A DNA stretch of 64,000 nucleotides from Pisolithus tinctorius (GCA_024663395.1 JANFAH010000029.1:310001-374000), one strand, 5' to 3'. Counted from the stretch's first letter, positions 1 through 11,474 are shown. Translations and numbers: made by a program. Notes: a model not told the origin generated them from the sequence alone.

Positions 1-893
1 AGGTAGAGTGCGAAAGAGTCTCCAGTCCATCTTCCCATGGTTTTGACTATGTCAAAGGGAACTCCTTTGAGTAGGTAAAATAAGGTCCCTCTGATCCATA
101 GGCTGTGTCCTTTCAGAGATGGGATCTCTTTGTGAGTCTTGGTGATCATTGTGAGCTTTTTGAATACTTCAGCTTTGGAGAGGGGATGCATGCCCATTGT
201 TGGGTGGTGCCAGGTGAACAGGTGGTCCTGCTTGTTGGCTGGGTTCAGATGGATGTGGTTCTCTAGGGCATGTAAGGGGTCTGTCACCAATGGAACTTGG
301 TGTGACATGCATTGGACTGTTTCTCCTTTCTGATCACATTTTGTAGCAGGGAGGTGGAATACTAGTACAGGTAGGTCATCGTGGTTGTGTGTGAGTTTGA
401 ATCCTGCTCAGGTGATGTGTTTGGCAGGATCAAAACTCCATATGGTGGGCACTGTGAATGCTCCCAACCTGGCTATGCAGTAGAAGGACACTACTAAGCA
501 TGCAAAAATGGCTGCATCGCATGGGTTGTTGTGGTCAAACAGACTGTGGAATACCATTAAGATGTCTACTGTGAATGGGGCTCTCCAAGGGCATCTGGAT
601 GTGTTTGGAGTGAGTCTTGTAGCTCCCTCCAGTATCACCTTGTATTCAGCCTCGTTTATGTCCCAGTTGCAGCTGTGGACAATATGCCAGGCTCTGATTC
701 CAGCTGCATAGTTGGCTAGGGTGGAACCAGAGTGAGCACCAGTGCAACTTGCTAGGAAAGTGGTGAGTGTGTTGGAGGATATTGGACATCTGCTCTCATC
801 AGGGATGTTGTTTAGATCACAGAAAACATGGAATACTAGGAGGCTGGTTCTGTATAGTTCTTTAGTGGAGTCTGTCAATGAGGCTCTGATCAT
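1..893 (-). pseudogene. DIRS-like tyrosine recombinase (degenerate, runs off window)
   Basis: This is the C-terminal recombinase of a DIRS-type retrotransposon, which integrates circular cDNA by tyrosine recombination. From 893 down to 411 one open frame gives the core-binding domain and the box I arginine (CIARLGAFTVP). A TGA at 408-410 interrupts it, but the same frame continues open to the window edge. There it encodes the catalytic half, ending in LKGVPFDIVKTMGRW and a tyrosine in ALYL at bases 3-9. The box II HxxR motif reads HSLW, with TGG (bases 96-98) where the family has arginine. Both the stop and the R-to-W change fit CGA-to-TGA and CGG-to-TGG transitions at CpG. Family assignment is firm; the element is not functional as read. 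Confidence 0.8.
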
Positions 894-1008
894 GCTGGTT
901 ATCCTGTCTACTGTGGATTGTGGGGGGGGGGGGAGAGAGTGCTGTCAGGCATGGTGGGAGGTGGGTGGGACACCAAAGGATTAATCTTTCTTTGGCTAGG
1001 CAATGGGG

Positions 1009-3060
1009 TCAGAGGAGCGAAACAGCAGGAGTGAGGTGGGGATGGTAGGGTTTTGGTTTCTGGGTCATATTTGGGTCTGTGGTGCTGATGGGTGTGTTGA
1101 ATTTGGTTATGCTGTTTTCAGTACTCAGGGTTGATGGCTTGTCAAATGAGTTGCTTGGAAGCCTGATTGTCTGCAACCAGTCTAGCCTCAGCTTCTTTTT
1201 GGTGTGTGATGTGGTTGATTTCCCAGGCTGGTTGGGTAGTGTAGTAGCTGTCTCTCCATGCCCTGTGTTCTGCAGGGGATAAAGGGGCATTGAAGTCGAA
1301 AATGACATGCTTAAGTTTGAGAGGGAGGGGGATTGGAGGTAGGAGGAGAGCATAGGAGTCATATTCACCCCTCGAAGGGTGGTCTGCTGGGTTCTTGCTG
1401 CTTGGTATGTATCTTGTGTGGACACCAAGGATGTTAGAGCAGTTATTGGAAGTGAAGTCATGAATGCATTTAAAGACTTCATTTGTTTCTCTGTTCTGAT
1501 GCCTGCTGACCCACCAACCTTTGACAACTCCCAAGTTGTCCCCATGGGCAAGGACATGGGATGGAGCATGGAGTATAGAGCTGATTGTGTGAATGAGCAG
1601 CTCGAAGCTGATGGCTTCTGTCCATCTGATGTCTTGGTGCTTCCCTCCTTCTGACTGCCAACCTGGGTTGAGCCTCCAGGCTCTCCATTGTGTGCCAATG
1701 ATGATTGTGATGCTGAAAACAGAGCTAGCATTGGAGAATGCTCTGAGGTCTGTGAGTGTGGGGGGGGGGATGGGTCAGATGACTCTGCCTGTTTGAAGAA
1801 CATTCATCCACCATCCTAAGTCTGTTTGTACTTGTTTGTCTGGCCAGTGGGGCATGAAAGGTTTTGGTGTGCATATGGCTGCCATGCACTTGAGGCTGGT
1901 GAGGTATGCACAACCTTTAGGGATGATAGCAGATGCATGGAACAGTTTGCCATATAGCTCTTGTATGTCTCATAGTGTGTGGGTCAGTCTCTTTTGCCAT
2001 GAGTGGATGGTGTGCAGGTACTTTCCTACCTTTCCCTCGCTTAGAGATACAGTCATATCTTTGAGATTCCAGAGGAAACCTATGTAGATCATCGAGTGTG
2101 TGAATGGTTGATCCTTCTCTGCCTCCCATGGGATTCCTAGCTCATGGGAGAGGCAGTCGATGTCTGTGAAGCTGTATGTGAACTCAGTGTTGTGGTCTGA
2201 TCTGGGTGAGGCTTTGGAAAGGTCTAGGATCGGGTGCAAGCAGTCTTCATTGTACTCATCAGTTGTGCCATCTTCCTGAGTCCACCCTTTGAACCAAGTT
2301 CTGCTGCCAGCTCTTTGAATGTGGTGCTCAGTAATCTGTTTGTGCCACCTTTGTCTGGAGGCATTGTAACCTTCGAGGTAGCATAGCTTTATCCTGATAA
2401 ATATGTGGTCATTGACCCATTTGTCTAGAGGTCCTATGCCTCTGGCCTGAAAGATCACTGTTCCTGCATCACCTACTTGACCATAAACTCCAGCTGAGGG
2501 TGTGGCTCCAAAGGCAAGGCAAGTGTCAATGCATGCATGGGTTGGTGAGGTACATACTACTACTGCTGGCCATTGTGAAGGGTGGATGGGGATGGTTCCA
2601 TATGCTTTGGTGACATCATGTGTGGCCATTTCAGACCATGGGGAAGTTGGGATATGAGTAGGTAGACGATGGCAAATTTACCCCATGTGATGGGAAAACT
2701 TTCTGCTGAGATGAATGAATTAACAGCAGGGTTAGGGTATGATGGTGACAGTGATAAAGGGAAAGAGAAGTTTTGTATGAGTCTGAATTTTCCTGGTTTC
2801 CCTGGTTTGGGAATGAGTGAAAGTGGCGAGGATTGGTAAGTTCCTATTAGTTGTTCTATCATGGCGAGGGGAAGAGGCCCTATGTATCTTCCTTTAGATG
2901 TTTCCTTGTTTATTATTTCTGTGAACTTAGAATGGTATGTATCGATTGAGTCTTTATTAGGGGGTGACTGTGTAAGTGTTATTGGGGGAAAATCTATTGC
3001 AAAACCATTGCACAGTCCTGATATTACAGGTGCAAAGATGCGAGCTACCCCTGCTGTGCT
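1009..3060 (-). pseudogene. DIRS-like reverse transcriptase/RNase H (broken frames)
   Basis: This is the pol region of the same minus-strand DIRS-like element. About 3060-2640 encodes the RT fingers (LSLIPKPGKPGKFRLIQNFS). A frame change near 2635 leads into the palm (MATHDVTKAYGTIPIHP, then FGATPSAGVYGQVGDAG). The YxDD-equivalent reads WVNDHIF. Related elements have VDD, so the first catalytic Asp is now Asn (codon at 2411-2413, GTC-AAT where GTC-GAT is expected, a CpG-to-CpA change). About 1534-1142 carries the RNase H end and the connector SSKNPADHPSRG, typical of DIRS and gypsy pol, leading towards the recombinase. At least three frames are needed to read it. It is a decayed copy. Confidence 0.75.
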
Positions 3061-3470
3061 GAGCTCACACTCCCATACATCCAGCTTATATGGGGTTAGT
3101 GGGTGGCACTTTCTGTGCTCTAGGGCAGTTGCTGGCTCCATGTGTGGCAAGCCCACATCCCAAACACAGGTGCCTTGGGTCATGTCTCTCTGCGCACCCT
3201 TCCTCTCTTTGCCACCTTGTGCATAACCTCTGTCCTCCCTTGGAAATTCGTTCTGAACTGGTGCTGTGGTGACTGTCCCAGGTGTGTTCTGCTTGGCAAT
3301 TGATGACTGGTCCTTTATGGCATTCCCTGCTGAGGCAAATGGCACATACTGGGAGTGGGCTGGAGTCAAAGTGTGGTGTATCCACTCAAAAAGGCCTTGA
3401 CTTCCCATGGTCTGAAGGGGAAAAAAGGGGTGAGGGGGGGCATTTGTGCCTCGATGTGGCTGGTTGAGTA
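3061..3470 (-). pseudogene. DIRS-like gag/zinc-finger segment
   Basis: The frame at 3385-3086 encodes a cysteine/histidine-rich module (VCAICLSRECHKGP, then HLCLGCGLATHGASNC) of the kind found upstream of RT in fungal DIRS-like elements. The second cluster has C-x2-C-x4-H-x4-C spacing, a CCHC zinc knuckle for nucleic-acid binding. It lies just upstream of the RT frame on the same strand. The element's 5' portion beyond 3470 is disturbed by foldback insertions, and I see no further coding signal between 3470 and 3575. Confidence 0.55.
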
Positions 3471-3575
3471 GCCATGCTGTGGGAGTACTTGTGTGCTATC
3501 TGTGTGGGGGAAAAGGTGACCATGCATGGTATGTGGTGCAGGTTGATCCTGAGTGTGGGGTGTGTAGCCATGTTA

Positions 3576-5160
3576 CAGTGGCTCAAAAAAGTGTCCCAAT
3601 GTTGGATGATTTTGGAAGGATTTGAGATTTATGATGGAACCAGTCAGAATCAGTTCAAACTCCTGCAGGACCAAAAGTAGCACTAACTGTTGCCTTGACA
3701 AAAAGGGCTGGTTCATGTAATTTGGTTGCCATGGAACTGAGCTATAACCATTTTAAAATGCCATGTCATTGGGACACTTTTTTGAGCATGATGTTGTCAG
3801 TCATTATTTAGTAAATAACATAAGGATTTGACAACTTCTGAAGGATATTTTGCTTCAATCTTGCCAGATTATGTAATTTACATAATCCTGAGCCATAAAA
3901 AAGGCTTGGCACCCACTCAGCTAACCCTACTCCACCATGAAAGGCATTTTTGCCTCTGCTAGAGCAAATACCCATCTTCTTTCTGAACCTGGCCTTTCTG
4001 CTCATCAGATATCCTCTAAAACTGGTCTGGGAAGCTCTACTGTGGCCAGGGTCATCAAAGAGTTCAGCTAGATAAGGAAAAACTCAAAATGGGACATTAT
4101 TACCAGCTTTCTTCTACTAGCAGAAGGAGAATAGTCTCTAGTGTGACCTCTGGATGAACTGAAAATGCCATCCAGGCCACCCATATAATAAGAGTGGCCC
4201 TTTCCTCTCCTGTCTCTGCCCAAACTGTTTGCAGTGTGCTCAATTCTACATCCCTGAAGGCCATAGTCAAGCAGGATAAGCCACTCCTGTCTGGCAAGCA
4301 TGGGAAACAGGGACTTTCCTTTGCTCTTCAGTGCCAAAACTGGACTGGGGAGGACTAGACTAGGGTCATCTGGTCAGTTGAACCCAAGACCAATAGTATT
4401 GGGTCAGATGGAAGGAAATATGTGTCAAAAATGGTAGGGCAGCCTTTGCAGGATAATCCTCCTGCTTGACTACAGCTGTCAGGGATGCAGAATTGAGCAC
4501 ACTACAAACAGTTTGAGCAGAGACAGGAGAGGGAAGGGCCACTCTTATTATATGGGTGGCCTGGATGGCATTTTCAGTTCATCCAGAGGTCACACTAGAG
4601 ACTATTCTCCTTCTGCTAGTAGAAGAAAGCTGGTAATAATGTCCCATTTTGAGTTTTTCCTTATCTAGCTGAACTCTTTGATGACCCTGGCCACAGTAGA
4701 GCTTCCCAGACCAGTTTTAGAGGATATCTGATGAGCAGAAAGGCCAGGTTCAGAAAGAAGATGGGTATTTGCTCTAGCAGAGGCAAAAATGCCTTTCATG
4801 GTGGAGTAGGGTTAGCTGAGTGGGTGCCAAGCCTTTTTTATGGCTCAGGATTATGTAAATTACATAATCTGGCAAGATTGAAGCAAAATATCCTTCAGAA
4901 GTTGTCAAATCCTTATGTTATTTACTAAATAATGACTGACAACATCATGCTCAAAAAAGTGTCCCAATGACATGGCATTTTAAAATGGTTATAGCTCAGT
5001 TCCATGGCAACCAAATTACATGAACCAGCCCTTTTTGTCAAGGCAACAGTTAGTGCTACTTTTGGTCCTGCAGGAGTTTGAACTGATTCTGACTGGTTCC
5101 ATCATAAATCTCAAATCCTTCCAAAATCATCCAACATTGGGACACTTTTTTGAGCCACCG
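3576..5160. mobile_element. Palindromic (foldback) Tc1/mariner derivative, FB1
   Basis: This 1,585-bp inverted duplication is bounded by TA on both sides (3574-3575 and 5161-5162). Both ends read CAGTGGCTCAAAAAAGTGTC into the element, the right end with one mismatch (CGGTGGCTC). Arms of about 0.7 kb are near-perfect reverse complements, so the same 65-residue string (MSRKARFRKKMGICSSRG...) is encoded at 4005-3808 on minus and 4731-4928 on plus. A central loop of roughly 200 bp (about 4,290-4,470) is not duplicated. TA duplication and terminal CAGT fit the Tc1/mariner superfamily. A single-stranded copy would fold into a very long hairpin. Confidence 0.85.
3970..4450 (+). pseudogene. Tc1-like transposase N-terminal fragment inside FB1
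   Basis: Reading plus through stops and one frame change gives a Tc1-type transposase. First comes a helix-turn-helix (LSAHQISSKTGLGSSTVARV), then a second DNA-binding helix region (SAQTVCSVLNSTSLKAIVKQ). Last is the start of the catalytic core (VIWSVEPKTN, GSDGRKYVSKMVG), which matches the first-Asp block WSDETKxN...GSDGRKxVWK of the family, with the Asp now Val. The gene stops at the loop and the remaining sequence is an inverted copy of its start. This shows the palindrome arose from the 5' half of a Tc1-like element. It is a dead fragment with several stops. Confidence 0.65.
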
Positions 5161-5298
5161 TAGGTGCAGTGGGGGGCCATGTAAGGTGTGGAAGCAAGGG
5201 TGGGGGGGGGTGTGAACCCAATGCAATAGTCTGGGTCATGTTCGGTGTGATAACCAGGACCCAGGGCAGTTGGTGTGTAAACCAGGTGTGTCCATGTA

Positions 5299-6870
5299 CA
5301 GTGGCTCACAAAATTGTCCCAATGTTTGCATGTTTTTCATTAATCATGGTGTAGCAAGTGAACTATCATTACTGAGTTCAAGATGTTGGTGGATGGATCA
5401 AAGCAGCTGGCCATGGCTCTCTGATGAGCCATATTACATAATATTTGAATAGAAACTGATGCCAGAAAGCCCAAATGAAAATGTGAGCTCATTGGGACGA
5501 TTATGTAACTTTGTGATATACTAGGAATGCAGTCCTTAGGAACACATAAAACATGGTGAGATGCTCCCAATGCTTACATAATGTATCCCATGGTCTACTG
5601 AGTGATTTGTAAACAAACAAACAATGCCAAACAGTGATTTTGCATCACTAAGCCTCCTTGCTGTAACACAAGTCAAGAAATCACCATTCTGGCTCATCAG
5701 GGACATTCTCTCAGGGAAACCTCAGCAAATGCTGGTGTACACTATAGTATATCAATAGAATATGCTATCAGCACCATTGGTCTCTTCAGAAACCTGCTGG
5801 CAGTCATCTCCTGCACTGTTTCCCCACCAATGCCCCATGTGTCCTGGAACTAATCAGTACTGTGAGAGTGGAGAATGATGTGGAGGTCCAATCTGGTATT
5901 CATCCTATCATGAACAGACCAATCACCCATTAACTAGTGCATTTCTGTGAAGGGGAAACTAGTATGGAGGTCAGGGTGAAGCTAAACCCTCTCTCACTCC
6001 AGGTACCATGGGAGGGATATGCTGCTGAGCTACCAAGTTGCACATTCCTGGCCTTCTATCTGGCACTGGATATTTCCTTTAGTCTTATATGACCAAATAA
6101 CTCCTTTCCAGTGATCCCCAGTTCAGCTCAGAGTACAGTCTGGCCAACCCTCCCATGATACTGGGAGTGCCCAGGAGGGTTGTGCTTCACCTGAGCCTTC
6201 AGGCAGGCTTTTCTTCAGCTGTGATGTAGTAGTTAGTGTGTGATTGGTTTGGTTATGATAGGATGAATACCAGATTGGACCTCCACATCATTCTCCACTC
6301 TCACAGTACTGATTAGTTCCAGGACACATGGGGCATTGGTGGGGAAACAGTGCAGGAGATGACTGCCAGCAGGTTTCTGAAGAGACCAATGGTGCTGATA
6401 GCATATTCTATTGATATACTATAGTGTACACCAGCATTTGCTGAGGTTTCCCTGAGAGAATGTCCCTGATGAGCCAGAATGGTGATTTCTTGACTTGTGT
6501 TACAGCAAGGAGGCTTAGTGATGCAAAATCACTGTTTGGCATTGTTTGTTTGTTTACAAATCATTCAGTAGACCATATGATACATTATGTAAGCATTGGT
6601 GAGCATCTCACCATGTTTTATATGTGTTCCTAAGGACTATGTCCCCAGTATATCAAAAAGTTACATAATTGTCCCAATGAGCTCTCATTTTCATTTGGGT
6701 TTTCTGTCATCAGTTTCTATTTAAATATTATGTAATATGGCTCATCAGAGAGCCATGGCCAGCTGCTTTGATCCATCCACCAACACCTTGGACTCAATAA
6801 TGATAGTTCACTTGCTACACCATGACTAATCAAAAACATGCAAACATTGGGACAATTTTGTGAGCCACTG
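5299..6870. mobile_element. Palindromic (foldback) Tc1/mariner-type element, FB2
   Basis: This 1,572-bp inverted duplication is flanked by TA (5297-5298 and 6871-6872), with termini CAGTGGCTCACAAAATTGTC on both sides. Arms run to about 5,960 and from about 6,240, around a unique loop of roughly 280 bp. The interior resembles FB4, FB5 and FB6 (shared blocks near the AATCAGTACTGTGAG motif), not FB1. Only 138 bp separate it from FB1, and that spacer (5161-5298, G-rich) holds no gene I can see. Confidence 0.8.
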
Positions 6871-6872
6871 TA

Positions 6873-6930
6873 GTGTGTGTAGGAGGGGGGAGGGGAGAGG
6901 AGGGGAGGGGAGAGCGAGGGATTGGGAAAA
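6873..6930. repeat. Purine-rich simple sequence
   Basis: A run of GGGGAGGGGAGAGGA-like purines directly follows the FB2 right end. It is low complexity, with no coding signal. Confidence 0.6.
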
Positions 6931-6939
6931 AAACATATC

Positions 6940-7587
6940 AGGGTATTGAAGGTTTATTTGTTAGTTCATCATGTTCAATGATGTTTGTCATCAGGAAGTG
7001 AAAAAATGGTTTAAACCTGTTTAAACCTGTCACTGACTGGTCATGACCATGATTCCATCATTCCCCATCTCTCTGATGGTGGAGGAAAAACCTGACCTGT
7101 CTGAGAGAATTGAGTTCTGCTACATGCACTGAATGGACCAGTTTGTCTCAGACTTGAGTAAGAAGCATGCTGTTGATGAGGGCTATTGAAGCAACCAAAG
7201 ACGAGAGTCTTCTCAGCTATCACTTCAAACCAGAGAGTATGGGAGTGGAACCCATTGATTGAGGGACAAGCTCAAAACGAACTAGATTAGAGAATCTGGC
7301 TACAACAAATGATGGGACTTATATACTTCCTTACTGTTTGTATGTACTGCCACAAGAGAGCATTCTGGAAAGAGATAAACAAGAGAGAGAACTATGCTAT
7401 TGGACAAATGCAAACATGCATTAGTAATGAGGCACAGCCTTACTAACTATCATGTAAGCATGAAAGAACAACCAAAAGGAAAAGTCCAAGATGACTAAGC
7501 ATCTCTAAAAAATGGAACCCTAACCAGAGGGTGGATACATAAAGGTAAGCAGGAAATGCGGAAGTAAAAAGTCTACCAGTCATTACA
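6940..7587 (-). repeat. Probable LTR of a gypsy element
   Basis: On the minus strand a purine-rich tract (AGGAGGGGATAG) at 7589-7600 follows the pol frame and is followed by TGTAATGACTGG starting at 7587. This is the expected polypurine tract/LTR-start arrangement downstream of the chromodomain integrase. The far LTR edge is uncertain (about 6,940-6,990) and the mini-element at 6989-7078 may lie inside it. No paired LTR is visible. Confidence 0.4.
6989..7078 (-). mobile_element. 90-bp mini-element (decayed copy)
   Basis: This block begins CATCAGG and ends CTGATG, and carries two GTTTAAAC palindromes. Its reverse complement aligns over its whole length with 53,038-53,131. Every one of the seven CpGs of that copy is TpG or CpA here; otherwise I see only one substitution and one 1-base length difference. 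The boundaries coincide with the inverted termini of the 53-kb copy. I do not see a convincing target-site duplication at this locus. Confidence 0.6.
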
Positions 7588-8148
7588 CTATCCCCTCCTA
7601 AGGTTCGACTTCCAGGCGAGACCAAATAGGATGAACAGTAGTGAATGGTTCCAGCATGGGTGTGAACAAGCTGTCAAAGCTTTCTGACAAAAGGAGAGAT
7701 AATTATGGGGTGCCCCAGGATGGGATCGATAGAAATCCTTGATCACCGACTGTGAATTCTTCAAGGTGGAGGCTGGCTCCCAAGTACGATCTTCTTCAGG
7801 GTATCCCCTCCAATGCACGAGGAATTGAAGAGCTCCATGTTTCAAACGAGAGTCAACAACATATTCAACCTCGTATTTGACATCTCCTTCATCAGTAACC
7901 CTCTGCAGTCCAGGCCTGTTGACAGGCTGCCCATCGAGAGCACTGAGATAAGGTTTCACCTGTGAGACATTCACAACTGGGTGAATCCTCATGTTGTGTG
8001 GCAACTTTAATTTAAGAGCATTCAGAAGTACCTCTAGAACTTCATACAGTCCAATCCACCTTTTGGAAAGTTTATGGCTCTGCCATTCTTTCAAGGACAG
8101 ATGGTCTGTAGCTAGCCAGACCTGAGATCTCTCAATCTTTACTCTCAC
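7588..8148 (-). pseudogene. Ty3/gypsy integrase C-terminus with chromodomain (fragment)
   Basis: This is the C-terminal end of a chromovirus polyprotein. The first part is the integrase tail (GPY/F-like region: KLSKRWIGLYEVLEVLLNAL, then HPVVNVSQVKPYL). It is followed by a chromodomain (VEYVVDSRLKHGALQFLVHW, WEPASTLKN), which in this family directs integration to heterochromatin by binding histone marks. The rest of pol is missing upstream; sequence beyond 8148 does not continue it. This is a 5'-truncated relic. Confidence 0.8.
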
Positions 8149-8159
8149 CTCACCATCTC

Positions 8160-8870
8160 CAGGTGTTAGAGGCTCTCCTCACACCCCTCTCCAAGGTTGT
8201 TGAGGGAGGTGACCTCATCTTCCTGGCATGTGGATATCTGGTCAAGCATCTGGAGAGTTTCCAAGACCTCAAGTCAGCCATGAGCCAGTAAGTGTCCTCT
8301 CAATCTGAGCACATATTTATTGCTCATCACCATTCTAGCTTCAAGCCAAGGTCAATGCTCCTCTTTGATGCAGACAAGTTACTCCCTGTCAACACCATTC
8401 CAGTCCTTATGAGTGTTTTGGACCTTACCATCATCCAATGCTTTCAACAGATGGATAAGACAGTTAAGGATTGGGGGTCTCCAGGAGGGAGGATATTGGT
8501 GGAAAGGTACATTTGGACTGACAAGTTCATCAAACCTTGGGGTAGGACTTGCCTGATCAATGCCCTCAGTGTGGGATCATACAGCAATGGCTGGCTGCTA
8601 GTGCTGATTCAACTTATTCCTATCAGTGCCAGTATCCTGATTGTGGGAAGGACTTGGAGGGGACTGCATTGCCACCCAAAACATATACCATTTCTATGCC
8701 TCAAGGAGCCAAAAAAATTGCCAGATGGAAAAAAGTCATCTGCATGTCTGGTAGAAAATTTGTAAAATACATATACCTCCAAATTACATACAAAATGGAC
8801 ATTTTAAAAAGAATGAATGCAATGATATGGCCCACACTGTGAGAATGTCACATCTCTCCTAAGAAATTAT
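8160..8870 (+). pseudogene. Unrecognised coding remnant with Cys pairs
   Basis: Plus-strand frames at 8162-8290 (LTPLSKVVEGGDLIFLACGY), 8292-8765 and 8549-8842 look like exons of one coding region, with a CPQCG motif and a following YQCQYPDCGKD that could form a zinc-binding pair. CpG is nearly absent. I do not recognise the family; it could be a captured host gene fragment or part of a DNA transposon. Confidence 0.3.
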
Positions 8871-8989
8871 ATTGAAAAGGATATAAGAGGGAGGTCCTCA
8901 GTTATCCTGTGGGTTTCACAGCTGATATGCAAATGTAATTTTTTTGATTTCAGTTGCATGCTTTGCTGAGGTTGGGTTGGGTTTAGACG

Positions 8990-9860
8990 AGGTCCACCAA
9001 CACCACTACTGGGGGATGGGCCATGCTTTGGCCATCCTCAGGGGAGGATGACCAATACAACTTTCAAAGGCCCTGTCACCACTTTGAGGGAGCTCACTCA
9101 TGGTTAGCTGGGGTTGGCTGATACCACTTCCAGGGAGAGGGACCATGCTGGGGCTAGGTGAGCCAACACCACTTCCAGGGAGCTCAGCCATGGTTAGATG
9201 AGGTTGGCTGACATCACATTCAGGGTACTGGCCCATGCTGAGGCTAGGTCAGCCAACATTGATTTCAGGGAGCTCCCTCATGGTTAAGTGAGGTTGACTG
9301 AAACCACTTCCAGGGCAAGGGCTCATGCTGATGCTAGGTCAGCTGACACCACTTCCAGGGAGCTCAGCCATGGTTAGGTGAGGTTAGCTGACATCACTTT
9401 CAGGGTACTGGCCCATGCTGAGGCTAGGTCAGCCAACATCACTTTCAGGGAGCTCCCTCATGGTTAGGTGAGGTCAGCTGAAACCACTTCCAGGGAGAGG
9501 GCTCATGCTGATGCTATGTTGGCTGAAACCACTTCCAGGGAGAGGGCTCATGTGGAGGCCAGGTTGGCTGACACCACTTCCAGGGAGAGGGCTCATGCAA
9601 AGGCTAGGTTGGCCAGCATCACTTTCAGGGAGCCCCCTCATGGTTAGGTGAGGTTGGCCAAAACCACTTCCAGGGAGAGGGCTCATGTGGAGGCTAGGTC
9701 AGCTGACACCACTTCCTGGGAGAGGGCTCATGTGAAGGCTAGGTCAGCCAACATCACTTTCAGGAAGCTCCCTTATGGTTATGTGAGGTCAGCTGAACCC
9801 ACTTCCTGGGAGAGGGCTCATGCTGATGCTATGTTGGCTGAAACTGCTTCCCAGGAGAGG
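8990..9860. repeat. 45-bp minisatellite (about 19 units)
   Basis: Tandem units contain ACCACTTCCAGGGAGAGGG followed by CTCATG and TTGGCTG/TCAGCTG blocks. The period is 45 bp, so four units fill three 60-base lines. Because 45 is a multiple of 3, all frames stay open and repeat; minus reads MSPLPGSGFSQHSIS-type 15-residue repeats. It may derive from a repetitive exon, but I see no flanking gene to support a real protein. Confidence 0.85.
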
Positions 9861-9884
9861 GCTCATGTCCTGAAGGCTATGACA

Positions 9885-10572
9885 ATAGCCTTCAGGGATG
9901 CAGAATTGAGCACACTGCAAACAGTTTGGGAAGTGGCAGGAGAGGAAAGGGCCACATTGATTATATCAGTGGCCTGGACAGCATTTTCAGCCCTTCCAGA
10001 GGTCATACTAGAGACTACTCTCCTGCCAGTAGAAGAAAGCTGGTAAGGATGTCCTACTTTGAGCCTTTCCTTAATCTAGCTGGAACTCTTTGATGACCCA
10101 GGCCACAGTAGAGCTCCCCAGACCAGTTGTAGAGGAGATTTGATGAGCAGAAATGCCAGATTCAGAAAGAAGATGGATATTTGCTCTAGCAGAGGCAAAA
10201 ATGCATTTTATGGTGAAGTAGAGCTAGCTGAGTGGGACCCAAGCCATTTTTATGGCTCAGGATTATGTAAATTACATAATCAGGCATGGTTGAAGCACAT
10301 AATCCTTCAGAAGTTGTCAATTCCTTATGTTATTTACTAAATAATGACTGACAACATCATGCTCAAAAAAGTGTCCCAATGACATATCATTTTAAAATGG
10401 TTACATCTCAGTGCCATGACAACCAAATTACATGAGAAAACCCCTATTGTCAAGGAAACAGTTAGTGCTATCTTTGGTCCTGCAGGGGTTTGAACTAGTT
10501 CCTATTGGCTCTCTCATAAATCTCAAATCTTTCCAAAATCACCCAACATTGGGACACTTTTTTGAGCGACTG
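9885..10572 (+). mobile_element. Solo foldback arm (FB1 family), FB3
   Basis: This matches the right arm of FB1 (about 4,480-5,160), ending in ACACTTTTTTGAGCGACTG next to TA (10573-10574). It includes a diverged version of the 65-residue string (10140-10340). The opposite arm is absent: the sequence runs directly into the minisatellite. It is either a truncated palindrome or the end of an ordinary element of the family. Confidence 0.65.
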
Positions 10573-10822
10573 TATGAGATGGAAGGAGGAGACAATGCCT
10601 CCAACAAGGACATTGGAATGCTCCTTGACTCCACTCCACCTGGCACCCTGACTAGGACCCTGAAAAAACTTCTCAGGACTTGTCACACCAGCTGGGAGAA
10701 GTAAAAAGTAGAGCCCATCACAGACAAAGTGATGAAAAACAAACAAACCCACCAATCCCCAGAATCACAACCCAGTACAATAACCATACCCAACATCCCT
10801 GACACCTCATGTTCCCTGCTAC

Positions 10823-11474
10823 ATGACCTCAGTAGGACAAACATCCTTGAGGTCAAATTCACACACCATGCCAGGACCCCCACAAGCACCTCATATATCA
10901 GGCCCTGGCTTAGCCAGCAAGTCCACTAGAAGTGGTGGCTTCTTGTTAGACAAAATTGTCAATAACCTGGAAGCTGAGATAAAAAATGCTGACTTGGCCA
11001 GAGCATACCCAGACCAGTTATACATGGTCAAAGGTGAACCAGCCATGCCTGAACATATCTCACACATGCTATTCTACATATCACAAACTAAAGGAGTAAA
11101 TAACATGCTAAGATCAGCCATCAGAGCCACAGCATACCTTGTCAGGGAATTAGCAGCATTGGCAATGGCCAAAACTGTCATCAAGACAGTATCAAGCAAC
11201 ATAGAAAACTCAGTAGTCACCACCATCTCCCCCCAGATTGCCAAGATACTATTGACCACCAAAAAACTAGAAAAAGTAAATGAGAATGCAACCTCACTGA
11301 ATGACAATTACTCTCAAAGAATAGATTCAATTGCCAACATGACCAATAGTGTGGACACTAATTGACTTGAAGGGGAAGTCCAGAACATAATCACAGACAT
11401 AAGTATGATGAAGATGACAATGGAAGACATGAAAAACCTGCTAAAAAACTACATGCTGCCCACCATAACCCATA
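10823..11474 (+). pseudogene. LINE-A ORF1, 5' part
   Basis: This is the N-terminal half of the gag-like ORF1 protein. It is homologous to residues 1-200 of the intact ORF1 at 62,707-60,857 (shared LRSAIRATAYLVRELA), an alpha-helical, probably coiled-coil region. A TGA near 11,363 and the FB4 insertion at 11,473-11,474 break it. The reading resumes at 16,410 (PYRDTL, against PYRDAL in the young copy). Confidence 0.85.

Noticed and set aside
3808..4005. 65-66 residue frames in the foldback arms (also 4,731-4,928, 11,739-11,939, 18,931-19,131, 19,776-19,976, 21,093-21,290, 21,979-22,176) as small proteins
   Set aside because: They recur because the arms are inverted copies. In FB1 the transposase lies in other frames; no domain or codon pattern supports them.
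9006..9686. Open frames with repeated MSPLPGSG motifs as a structural repeat protein
   Set aside because: They are forced by a 45-bp minisatellite (multiple of 3); no promoter, introns or flanking domain support a gene.
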